A model generated the notes under the pieces. The model was not told the origin of the DNA. It did not search any database and saw only the letters and a program-made list of their open reading frames with translations. A stretch of DNA of 39,088 nt. It comes from Anaerolineae bacterium. Its GTDB lineage: Bacteria; Chloroflexota; Anaerolineae; Aggregatilineales; Phototrophicaceae. Of this stretch, positions 25,433 through 32,390 are shown piece by piece (position 1 is the stretch's first letter; every line of letters begins with the position of its first letter). The stretch is from positions 1 to 39,088 of the forward strand of contig JAFLCG010000027.1 in the NCBI GenBank assembly GCA_017303635.1, written 5' to 3'. A program made the position numbers and the translations under genes.

Positions 25433-26785
25433 ATGAAGATCCGCATTGATGGTGCGCTAGACTTCCACCAGAGCAAGTCGCATATTCCTCACGCCTTTAC
25501 GCTCCCGGTTGGTACAACCCGATTGGACATTCGTTTTGACTATGCGCCGATGCATACGGAAGGTCAGCCAGTTCAGAATGATCTGAGCCTGACACTCTTT
25601 GACCCGAACGGTGCTCGCGGGGCCAGGCACTGCAATCCTGACCGCAACTTGAGCATTACTGCCAATCAAGCGACCGTCGGGTATCTGCCAGGGCTGGAAC
25701 CCGGCGTCTGGACCGTGTGGATAGATGCCCACCGCATCATGCCTGCTGAGACCATCCACTATTGGCTGGAAATAGAGACGACCGACCAACCCATTAACGA
25801 GGTTGCTCACCAGTGGGTCAAGCCGGTACTCAAGCCGCGTGGGCCGGGTTGGTATCGGGGCGATCTGCATGGGCATACCCGCCATTCTGATGCCGATTGG
25901 GATGTGCCGGATTTCGTGCGTTATGGGCGAGAGTTCAAGCTAGACTTTGTCACACTGACCGATCACAACACGGTTTCGCCGCTGGCGCAGGTCGATAGCC
26001 TGGCGAGCGATGATCTGCTAACGATGGGCGGCACCGAACTGACCACCTACTACGGTCACGCGCTGGCGCTGGGTGTGCGCGAGTGGCAGGAGTGGCGTGT
26101 CGGTGCATCGGGACTGACGATGCCGCAACTGGCTGCACGCGCCATGCAGAATGGGGCATTGTTCATCATTGCCCATCCGCACAGCATCGGTGATCCGTAC
26201 TGCACCGGCTGCAATTGGCAGTACACCGAGATGTGGCCCGGCAATGCCCGCTGTGTCGAAATCTGGAATGGACCGTGGGATGGCGACAGTGGCAATGAGC
26301 ACGCACTACAGACCTGGTACGAGTGGCTAAATCAGGGCTACCGCATGGTTGGCACGGCTGGCACCGATATTCATGGTCCGTTGATCTATGACCCGGCACC
26401 CGGCTTCAATCTGGTCTACGCGCAGGAACGCAGTGAATTCGAGATTCTGAAAGGCATTCGGCAAGGACACCTCTACATCAGCAGCGGGCCGCGCCTGAAA
26501 TTCACTGCCCAATCAGCATCCGGCAATTCCGCAATGATGGGTGATCACATCACCGGCAAGGAAATCCGCTTCACATTGGTCTGGGAGGGCTGCCAACCAG
26601 ACGATCAACTCTTCATCCAGGTCAATGGCACGTTGATGGAACACTTGACTACCACGACGGGTGGAACCCGCAGTTGGCACCTGCCAGCAGTTCAGCGTAG
26701 TTGGTGCGCCGTTGAGATTCGGTCGGTAGACGGGCGCTTGCGAGCCATCTCTAACCCGATCTTCTGTGGGCCAGGTTGGGCATAA
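25433..26785 (+). CDS. CehA/McbA-type PHP-domain metallohydrolase
   Basis: 450 aa from ATG 25433 with AAGGGA six bases upstream; a longer open frame to 25382 lies inside the GDPD gene. Residues 1-135 form a beta-rich N-terminal domain. The PHP catalytic domain follows, with metal motifs DLHGHTRHSDAD (about 145-156), DFVTLTDHNT, GTELTTYYGHALALG, IAHPHS and GTDIHG. CehA/McbA members hydrolyse carbaryl and other esters; other PHP proteins are phosphodiesterases or phosphatases. As last gene of the ABC-GDPD operon and neighbour of a C-P lyase operon that lacks phnP, a phosphoester substrate is a reasonable guess. Confidence 0.82.
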   Translation: MKIRIDGALDFHQSKSHIPHAFTLPVGTTRLDIRFDYAPMHTEGQPVQNDLSLTLFDPNGARGARHCNPDRNLSITANQATVGYLPGLEPGVWTVWIDAHRIMPAETIHYWLEIETTDQPINEVAHQWVKPVLKPRGPGWYRGDLHGHTRHSDADWDVPDFVRYGREFKLDFVTLTDHNTVSPLAQVDSLASDDLLTMGGTELTTYYGHALALGVREWQEWRVGASGLTMPQLAARAMQNGALFIIAHPHSIGDPYCTGCNWQYTEMWPGNARCVEIWNGPWDGDSGNEHALQTWYEWLNQGYRMVGTAGTDIHGPLIYDPAPGFNLVYAQERSEFEILKGIRQGHLYISSGPRLKFTAQSASGNSAMMGDHITGKEIRFTLVWEGCQPDDQLFIQVNGTLMEHLTTTTGGTRSWHLPAVQRSWCAVEIRSVDGRLRAISNPIFCGPGWA

Positions 26786-26798
26786 TTGGGATAGCTCC

Positions 26799-26833
26799 AT
26801 CGTTCGTTACAGGTCAGGAATGTAACGAACGAT
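26799..26833. terminator. Perfect hairpin between the convergent operons
   Basis: ATCGTTCGTTACA (26799-26811) and its exact reverse complement (26821-26833) form a 13-bp stem with a nine-base loop, 13 bases after the PHP gene stop. GGTCA in the loop (26812-26816) can also pair with TGACC just outside (26837-26841), allowing a pseudoknot. Neither strand has a U-tract, so it may block read-through or protect the 3' end rather than act as a textbook intrinsic terminator. Confidence 0.55.
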
Positions 26834-26849
26834 TGCTGACCTCTTCTTC

Positions 26850-27380
26850 CGCCAGACCGAACGAGAGGGTCTTGCCGGAAACTTCCAGCCCCTTGACAAT
26901 GGTCACGCCGCGAGATGGAGACAGCATAACCTCCCGTTTTCCGTTGACCAGGGGTAGATGCCGTGCCAGCGTTAGGCAATGTCGAACGTTGGGAGCCGTG
27001 CGAAGGTGTTCAGGTAATTCATGATGGCAGCGTTAATCTCTTTACAACGGCACGACTGTAGCCGGTGGTCGTGCCAATCTTCATCCCACGCGCCCTGCAG
27101 AAGGCCACCGGTTCCAGCGTGTCGGGGATCAGGTCAGCATGTTGGCTCATACGCGTTCACGGCATGCTGATCTGCTGCCTGCCAGCGCGCCGCGACTTCT
27201 GGTATCTGTGATAGCCTTGATGTGGTCGCGCTTTTGCAGACCCATCGGGATGCGAGCCTCAGCAATTTCGATCAGCACACCCTACGGTCGGAAGACCTCC
27301 ACGAATACCGTCACCGGGGCGAAGCAACCGTAATCGACTGTTGTCCCGGCCCAGTCGAAGATGACCGCCTGTAACTTCAT
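26850..27380 (-). pseudogene. phnX: Decayed phosphonoacetaldehyde hydrolase (phosphonatase)
   Basis: The minus strand from ATG 27380 reads MKLQAVIFDWAGTTVDYG, the HAD nucleophile motif of PhnX, then FAPVTVFVEVFRP followed by an in-frame TAG. Beyond the stop the PhnX pattern resumes: IAEARIPMGLQKRDHIKAI, then in another frame ADLIPDTLEPVAFCRARGMKIGTTTGYSR, interrupted by a deletion. A further stretch VTIVKGLEVSGKTLSFGLAEEEV near 26830-26900 may be the remnant C-terminal part (compare 'TVGL..SGNEVGLSEEE'). Frameshifts, a stop and deletions make it non-functional. PhnX splits phosphonoacetaldehyde in the 2-aminoethylphosphonate pathway. It was the operon's last gene: its ATG overlaps the acyltransferase stop (ATGA). 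Confidence 0.8.
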
Positions 27381-28030
27381 CCGTACTTCTCCACGAAGGC
27401 CTGCACATCATTCATTTCGGCCAGCCGAGCGCCCAGCGTGGCATGATCCCAATCCCACCAGGCGATTCGCAGGAGGGCCTCGATGATCGGTTCGGGGAAG
27501 CGCGGGCGCATGACCTTCGCCGGGACTCCGACGGCGATCATGTAAGGGGGAATATCTTTGGTGACCACCGCCCCTGACCCAACCACCGCCCCGGTGCCGA
27601 CCGAGACCCCCGGCATGACGATGACGCCATGCCCCAGCCAGGTGTCATGCCCGATCACGCACTTGTGCGACCGCCGCCAGTCGAAGAAGGCCTGGTCGTC
27701 CTCGCCAAAGCCGTAGAGCGCCCGCCGGTACGTCATGTGATGCAGCGTGACGCGCTCCATCGGGTGGTTGCCGGGGTTGATGCGGACGTGCGAGGCGATG
27801 TTGCTGAACTTGCCGACCTCAGCGTAGATGATCTGGTTATCGCCAGCGGTGTAGCTGTAATCGTCAAAGGTGGTTTCCACCACACCGCTGTTCGCACCGA
27901 TCTCGGTATACGCGCCAAAGTGGCTGTCATAGACCACCACATTGCTGTGGAAGACGGGTTCCTCACCGAGCGCCTTCATGCCGATGTGAGTCTGGTCGCC
28001 GCGATTGCTGAAGTGGGGGATGTGTTTCAT
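27377..28030 (-). CDS. Hexapeptide-repeat acyltransferase of the phosphonate operon
   Basis: 217 aa left-handed beta-helix acyltransferase (chloramphenicol/xenobiotic type). The helix covers about residues 35-180, with KFSNIASHVRINPGNHPMERVTLHHMTYR and the DTWLGHGVIVMPGVSVGTGAVVGSGAVVTKD repeats; H in HPMERV-HHMT is the likely catalytic region. It matches the transferase family found in phn operons (phosphonate metabolism protein, hexapeptide repeat family), thought to acylate aminophosphonates or intermediates; the reaction here is not proven. ATG 28030 has no clear ribosome site and an internal ATG at 27979 would start nearer the domain. It lies 150 bases after phnM and is fused by ATGA overlap to the phnX remnant. 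Confidence 0.82.
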   Translation of the reverse strand: MKHIPHFSNRGDQTHIGMKALGEEPVFHSNVVVYDSHFGAYTEIGANSGVVETTFDDYSYTAGDNQIIYAEVGKFSNIASHVRINPGNHPMERVTLHHMTYRRALYGFGEDDQAFFDWRRSHKCVIGHDTWLGHGVIVMPGVSVGTGAVVGSGAVVTKDIPPYMIAVGVPAKVMRPRFPEPIIEALLRIAWWDWDHATLGARLAEMNDVQAFVEKYG

Positions 28031-28180
28031 GGGATTTAGCCTATGGCTGATAGTCTATAGTCGATAGCCAGAGAGTCAACGGATTAGATACCGAGACACA
28101 GAGGATCACAGCGTGATTCATCAAAGGACGTTGCCGCTTTGCGATAAATCTTCACTCTGTGCTTCTGCGTTTATCTAACT

Positions 28181-29383
28181 TCAATCCATCGCCACGTCTG
28201 CCGGGGTGGGCAGCGCCTGCCACAGCCGCGCCCCATGCGCATCCATGTAGATAGCCTCACCGCCGCGCAAAGTCACCCGCACGCGCACCTCGTCGCCCGG
28301 CTCGACCAGCACCAGATCTGCCCGCTGACCAACCGCGATCTGTCCCCGGTCGGTCAGGCCAGCCGCCCGCGCCGGATTGAGTGTCACCAATCGGATGGCT
28401 TCCGGCAGCGGCAGCACTCCGTGCTGGACGATCTTGAATGGAGTCTGGAGCATCGCCGCCGGATAGTAGTCCGAGGCCAGAATATCCACCACGCCGGCGC
28501 GGATGCCGTCCATGGCGCTCAGGTTGCCGGTGTTGCTCTCGCCCCGGTAGGCGTTGGGTGCACCCATGATGGTGTGCATGCCGCGTGCCCGCGCCGCCTC
28601 TGCGGAAGCAACGTTGATCGGGAACTCGGCAATCGTCACGCCCATATCGGCCTGGGCAGTGATTTTTTCAACCGTATCGTCATCATGGGAGGCGACGACG
28701 ACATCATGGGCCAGCGCCGTGTCGATGATGGCTTTCGCCAGCGTCCAGTCGCGCGGGGTGACCGCCATGACCTCAACTTTCGACTCGATGCGCGAATAGA
28801 CCGGGCCCAACTCGGCATCCGTGAAGCCCAGCCACTCCTTAAGGAACGTGACATAGCGGCTGGTATCGCTGTACTGCCCTTGCCCCGGCGTGTGATCCAT
28901 GATCGACACCAGATCAATCCAGCCCTGGCGCAGCATGTCCTCCAGAATGGGAACTGTCTCCTCATTGCGGACTTCAAAGCGGGCGTGGATTTTGCAGTCA
29001 GTCAGCAGCGTGTGCTTGATCCGGTTCAGCACCCGGATGATCTCGATGGCGGTTTCCTGGGTGCGGAGGTCGCTCTTACGCCAGGCGAATCCAACCGCAG
29101 CGTAGGCGGTCGTCACGCCGGTAGCGGCCAGCCGCTTATCCAGTTCGTGCATTGCCAGTTCGACCGGGAAGCGGGCGCGGGGGCGCGGCTCAATATCCCG
29201 TTCCAGCATATCGCCGTGCAGGTCAACAATGCCGGGGATGGCGGTCAGGCCACGCCCGCTGAAGGCATCCAGCGCCGGGGCATCACCCTCCACTACCGCG
29301 GTGATGAACCCGTTCTCAAGGCACAGGGCACCCCGTTCGACGACCCGATCCGCAAGCACCAACTGTAAATCACTCAACCACAT
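28181..29383 (-). CDS. phnM: alpha-D-ribose 1-methylphosphonate 5-triphosphate diphosphatase
   Basis: 400 aa amidohydrolase-superfamily enzyme, from ATG 29383 (MWLSDLQLVLADRVV) with GGAG nine bases upstream. The open frame extends to 29758 but that part overlaps phnL and repeat DNA. Metal and substrate motifs are VDLHGDMLERDIEPRPRARFP (about 60-80), SIMDHTPGQGQYSD, VASHDDDT and GAPNAYRGESNTGNLS with ASDYYP. PhnM removes pyrophosphate from the triphosphorylated phosphonate to give the 5-phosphate substrate of C-P lyase. It follows phnL across a 104-base gap holding a palindromic repeat. Confidence 0.92.
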   Translation of the reverse strand: MWLSDLQLVLADRVVERGALCLENGFITAVVEGDAPALDAFSGRGLTAIPGIVDLHGDMLERDIEPRPRARFPVELAMHELDKRLAATGVTTAYAAVGFAWRKSDLRTQETAIEIIRVLNRIKHTLLTDCKIHARFEVRNEETVPILEDMLRQGWIDLVSIMDHTPGQGQYSDTSRYVTFLKEWLGFTDAELGPVYSRIESKVEVMAVTPRDWTLAKAIIDTALAHDVVVASHDDDTVEKITAQADMGVTIAEFPINVASAEAARARGMHTIMGAPNAYRGESNTGNLSAMDGIRAGVVDILASDYYPAAMLQTPFKIVQHGVLPLPEAIRLVTLNPARAAGLTDRGQIAVGQRADLVLVEPGDEVRVRVTLRGGEAIYMDAHGARLWQALPTPADVAMD

Positions 29384-29419
29384 GCTCTCGCACTCCATTT
29401 CTTGATCGTGTCCCTTGCT

Positions 29420-29472
29420 CCCCCTCTCCAGCCCCCTGCCATCTTCGGCTGAAGGCGCGAAAGGAGAGGGGG
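29420..29472. repeat. REP-like palindrome, family A copy 1
   Basis: CCCCCTCTCC (29420-29429) and GGAGAGGGGG (29463-29472) are 10-bp complementary arms around a loop with TCTTCGGC, followed by a G-rich tail GGGGGGTGAGG. Similar elements lie at 33659-33698 and 34937-34958, always in gaps of the phosphonate operon. Confidence 0.7.
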
Positions 29473-29487
29473 GCGGGGGGTGAGGTT

Positions 29488-30186
29488 CTACGCCACGCCA
29501 TTCATCACTGCGCTCGTCAGCAGAATTTCCCCATCGACCAGATGCCGAATATCTTCCGGGTGATGGAACACCCCGATCATCGCCACCCCTGACTCTTTCA
29601 GAACCGTCAAGCGTTCCACCAGCGACTCCCGCGCCAACCGATCCAGCGAGGCAGTCGGTTCGTCCAACAGGATCAACCGCCGCGGAGCAATCAGTGCCCG
29701 CGCCAGATTGACCTTCTGCTGCTCGCCGCCGCTGAAAGTCGTCGGATAGGCGCCCCACACCTCGCGCTTGAGGTTGAGCGAGTCCAGCCAGGACTCGGCT
29801 TCGGCCTGCGCGGCATCCCAGTCCACCCCGGCATCCAGCAGTGGTTCCATCACCAACTCCAGGGCGCTCACCCGCGGGCGCGGACGCAGGAACTGGGTCA
29901 CAAAACCGATCTCAGCTTGCCGCAGCAGGGCGATGTCCACATCGGCAGCCGTCGCCAGGTCAACCCGTCCGTGCTGGCTGGCATACCAGGCGTGACCGCC
30001 GGTCGGCACATATGTCCGGTAGAGGCAGCGCAGCAGCGAGGATTTGCCCGCGCCGTTGACACCGGTCACCAGCAGGAACTGCCCGGCCTCCAGCGTGAAC
30101 GACAGGTTGTAAAACACGCCGATCTCCCGCTGGAGATGGTGAATGTCGAATTGTTTGGTCAACTGATCTACGTGCAACAACGGCAT
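29488..30186 (-). CDS. phnL: Phosphonate C-P lyase system ATPase-like subunit
   Basis: 232 aa ABC-type ATPase without membrane partners. Walker A GVNGAGKSS (about 41-49), signature FSGGEQQKVNLARAL and Walker B LILLDEPTASLD are intact, and FVTQFLRPRPRVSALELV is the PhnL-type region after the Q-loop. PhnL, with PhnG, PhnH and PhnI, is needed to couple the phosphonate to the ribose of ATP, and with PhnK it sits on the C-P lyase core. The ATG has AAGG ten bases upstream. The 181-base gap to phnK contains two REP-like repeats. Confidence 0.92.
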   Translation of the reverse strand: MPLLHVDQLTKQFDIHHLQREIGVFYNLSFTLEAGQFLLVTGVNGAGKSSLLRCLYRTYVPTGGHAWYASQHGRVDLATAADVDIALLRQAEIGFVTQFLRPRPRVSALELVMEPLLDAGVDWDAAQAEAESWLDSLNLKREVWGAYPTTFSGGEQQKVNLARALIAPRRLILLDEPTASLDRLARESLVERLTVLKESGVAMIGVFHHPEDIRHLVDGEILLTSAVMNGVA

Positions 30187-30207
30187 GGATTTATCGCCTT
30201 ATCTCGC

Positions 30208-30233
30208 GGGCGACCCAGCGGATCGCCCCTACA
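30208..30233 (-). repeat. REP-like palindrome, family B copy 1
   Basis: On the minus strand TGTAGGGGCGATCCGC then TGGGTCGCCC: a short hairpin introduced by the shared head TGTAGGG[GA]. It lies in the phnL-phnK gap, 13 bases from copy 2. Confidence 0.65.
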
Positions 30234-30245
30234 TGTTCCACCGAC

Positions 30246-30270
30246 GGACGCCCAACGGGGCGTCCCTACA
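30246..30270 (-). repeat. REP-like palindrome, family B copy 2
   Basis: On the minus strand TGTAGGGACGCCCCGTT then GGGCGTCC: GGACGCCC pairs with GGGCGTCC. Same orientation as copy 1. Family heads also occur at 32160 and 32241, in the opposite orientation. Confidence 0.65.
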
Positions 30271-30367
30271 GACTCTCTCTGCGTCTCGGTTCCTCTGCCC
30301 CTCTGCAGTAACTTCTTCGCTTCGCTGTGTCTTGCTGAAAGCTGTTCGCTGACTACTGAAAGCTGCC

Positions 30368-31192
30368 TCACAGCTTCGCGTGAACCAACTGCTGCGTGTA
30401 CGGGTGTTGCGGATCATCCAGAATCTGGTCGGTCAGACCGGCCTCGACCACCTGCCCGTAGCGCATCACCATCACCCGGTCGGAGAGCGTGCGGATCACG
30501 CCCAGATCGTGCGAGACCAGCACAATCGTCATCTCGCGCTCGCGTTGCAACCGCTTGAGCGTATCCAGCACCGTCGCCTGAATGCTCACATCCAGCCCGG
30601 TGGTCGGTTCATCCAGCAGCAGCAGGGCCGGCTTCATCGCCAGCGCCTTCGCCAGTTGTACTCGCTGCTGCATCCCGCCGGAGAGGACACGCGGCGGATC
30701 GTCCATCCGGTCGAGCGGGAACTCGGAGGCCGAGAGCGACTCCCGCGCTGCCGCCCGCAGGGTTTCAAAGCTGCGTTCGCCCGCGATGAGCAGGCGTTCG
30801 GCCACATTGCCGCTGCTGGTGAAGCGCATCCGCAGCCCCAGGTGCGGGTTCTGATACACCACGCCGATCCGCTGGATTTGCACCTGCCGCCGGTCGAAGC
30901 GATCCAGCGCGAACAGGTCTTGCCCGGCGATGCCGTCCAGATGCAGCGTGTAGGTTCCCGCGTCGGGCTGTTCTTCCAGGTTGAGCATTCGCAGTAGGGT
31001 GGATTTGCCCGAACCGGATTCACCCACTACGCCCAGGACCTCGCCGGGGTAGACCTCCAGCGACACGTTGTCTACCGCCAGCCGCCCGCCGTAGCGTTTG
31101 GTCAGGCCAGTGGCGCGCAGCAGCGGTGGATGCTGGACCAGGCGCGGCGCATCAAGCCGGGCGGCGCGGTGGTTTGAGGAAGCCATCAACAT
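30368..31192 (-). CDS. phnK: Phosphonate C-P lyase system ATP-binding subunit
   Basis: 274 aa ABC-type ATPase from ATG 31192, with AAGGA about eight bases upstream; the start lies 40 bases inside the end of phnJ. Walker A GESGSGKST (about 54-62), signature LSGGMQQRVQLAKAL, Walker B ALLLLDEPTTGLD and H-loop LVSHDLGV are all present. PhnK binds the PhnJ face of the C-P lyase core, and ATP turnover there drives opening of the complex. It looks complete and catalytically competent, which matters because its partner PhnJ is unusual here. Confidence 0.93.
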   Translation of the reverse strand: MLMASSNHRAARLDAPRLVQHPPLLRATGLTKRYGGRLAVDNVSLEVYPGEVLGVVGESGSGKSTLLRMLNLEEQPDAGTYTLHLDGIAGQDLFALDRFDRRQVQIQRIGVVYQNPHLGLRMRFTSSGNVAERLLIAGERSFETLRAAARESLSASEFPLDRMDDPPRVLSGGMQQRVQLAKALAMKPALLLLDEPTTGLDVSIQATVLDTLKRLQREREMTIVLVSHDLGVIRTLSDRVMVMRYGQVVEAGLTDQILDDPQHPYTQQLVHAKL

Positions 31193-32087
31193 AGAAACGT
31201 CCTTGATCGTCAAAGTAAGTTGCGCCGGGTGCGACCTCATTCGCCAGCTTTTCCGCATAGCCGCTGTCGGAAAGCTCGTACTGGGCCGTCCCGTCAGCCT
31301 GCGGCAGTTCGTTCATGAACTTGTTCTCGGCACCGGTCGTCTTGCACACCCACCCGCGCTGATCTTCGACCTGGAAGGGAATATCGCTGAACTCCAGCGG
31401 GCGAACTTCGGTGTACGGTGGCACCGCGTACAGGCGCTTCTCCCGTCCGGCGGAGAGCAGCGTCAGGCTGGGAGCCTGATGCAGTTTGGGCGTGTCCCAG
31501 CGCGGGATCGGGCTGGGGCTGATGACGTAGCGTCCGTTGACCAGCGAGGGGTAACTCGCCCCCTGGACGTACTGCTTAAAGCGCACCAGTTGCTCGTACA
31601 GGCCCAGCCACATCTGCCCATAGTCGGCGTCGGCGTGCATCCCGGCGGCCTTGCTGATGTCCGGTTGGACGGCCCGCAATGGCTCCGGGTCAGGCACTTG
31701 CAGGATGAGCGCTTGTCCCTCCTGCATGACCTCCTCCGGGATGCGGTGGCGGCTTTGCAGGAGCGTTGCTTGCAGCGTGTCGGTGGTGGTTCCACAACCG
31801 CTCATGCGGGTGATGAAGCGGCGCAGGTTGGCGGCGTTCACGCTGTCATCCGCACCCTGGTCGATCACCTTGACCACGCTCTCCGGCCCGACCAGCGCCA
31901 GCGTCACCTGGAGGCCGCCTGTCCCCCAGCCACGTGCAATGGGGAGTTCCCGGCTGGCATATGGCACCTGATAGCCCGGTATGGCAATCGCCTTCAGAGT
32001 CCGGCGGCGCAGTTCCCGCTTGGCATACGTATCCAGGTAGCCGTAGCTGTAATCCTGTTGGGGGGTGGTCAATTCTCGTAAAGTCAT
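31152..32087 (-). CDS. phnJ: C-P lyase catalytic subunit PhnJ, with most Fe-S cysteines missing
   Basis: 311 aa from ATG 32087 with GAGGA five bases upstream; an in-frame TTG at 32099 is less likely. The PhnJ fold is clearly recognisable: IAIPGYQVPYASRELP (34-49, with the glycine matching Gly32 of the E. coli enzyme), GWGTGGLQ, KVIDQGADDSVNAANLRRF, SRHRIPE, NGRYVISPSPIPRWD and SAGREKRLYAVPPYTEV. E. coli PhnJ uses Cys241, Cys244 and Cys266 to hold a [4Fe-4S] cluster and Cys272 as radical carrier. The matching segment here is WVCKTTG ... YELSDSGYAE: only C248 remains, while the other positions are T251, L272 and A278. One other cysteine exists (C98). The frame is clean, with no sign of decay. 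Catalysis by the known route seems impossible. Confidence 0.92.
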   Translation of the reverse strand: MTLRELTTPQQDYSYGYLDTYAKRELRRRTLKAIAIPGYQVPYASRELPIARGWGTGGLQVTLALVGPESVVKVIDQGADDSVNAANLRRFITRMSGCGTTTDTLQATLLQSRHRIPEEVMQEGQALILQVPDPEPLRAVQPDISKAAGMHADADYGQMWLGLYEQLVRFKQYVQGASYPSLVNGRYVISPSPIPRWDTPKLHQAPSLTLLSAGREKRLYAVPPYTEVRPLEFSDIPFQVEDQRGWVCKTTGAENKFMNELPQADGTAQYELSDSGYAEKLANEVAPGATYFDDQGRFYVDGFLKPPRRPA

Positions 32088-32097
32088 GTCAATCCTC

Positions 32098-32123
32098 AAA
32101 ATCGGAACATATGTTCCGATTTT
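32098..32123. promoter_or_regulatory. 26-bp perfect palindrome with LexA-box-like core, before phnJ
   Basis: Two 13-bp arms abut without spacer around the core GGAACATATGTTCC. The GAAC-N4-GTTC core resembles the Gram-positive type SOS box, differing at one position. It begins 11 bases before the phnJ start codon. One half (TATGTTCCGATTTT) recurs at 124-137, so an alternative is two insertion-sequence ends joined at a TA dinucleotide. Confidence 0.5.
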
Positions 32124-32159
32124 CCTCTGAAATTGTGCTACGCTCTCATCAACTCTGCC

Positions 32160-32183
32160 TGTAGGGGCGGTTCAACGGTCGCC
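32160..32183 (+). repeat. REP-like palindrome, family B copy 3
   Basis: TGTAGGGGCGGTTCAACGG then TCGCC: family head plus a short, weaker hairpin, in the 300-base gap between phnI and phnJ. Apart from repeat copies 3 and 4 and the palindrome at 32098, this gap shows no gene. Confidence 0.55.
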
Positions 32184-32240
32184 AGCCTGATTAGGTCGCA
32201 CCTTCCAAAATGAGTAGAAGTCACGCAGTTCAACGATATT

Positions 32241-32266
32241 TGTAGGGGCGCACGGCTGTGCGCCCG
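32241..32266 (+). repeat. REP-like palindrome, family B copy 4
   Basis: TGTAGGGGCGCACGGC then TGTGCGCCC: GGGCGCAC pairs with GTGCGCCC around a GGCT-type loop. Same head as the other copies. Nearby, 32336-32371 has three degenerate repeats of a 'TCTGTCCAAT' type unit. Confidence 0.65.
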
Positions 32267-32390
32267 TCCGAATTTCACCCTCAACTGCGTAAGTCCTAAT
32301 GAGATCCAGGCGGCGAATTTGGACAGCGCCCACGAGTCCAATCTGTCCAATCTGTCCATTTTGTCCAAAGAGCCGTCCGGCGGACGGCGC

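Noticed and set aside
28181..29758. Long phnM start at 29758
   Set aside because: The extra 125 residues overlap phnL and the palindromic repeat; ATG 29383 has a proper ribosome site and starts the conserved domain.
31098..32081. 327-aa plus-strand frame opposite phnJ
   Set aside because: Shadow of phnJ; histidine- and glutamine-rich composition without motifs.
31152..32087. Frameshift or decay explaining the missing PhnJ cysteines
   Set aside because: The flanking residues SD..Y and PF.V align at equal spacing in the same frame, so the cysteines are substituted, not shifted out.
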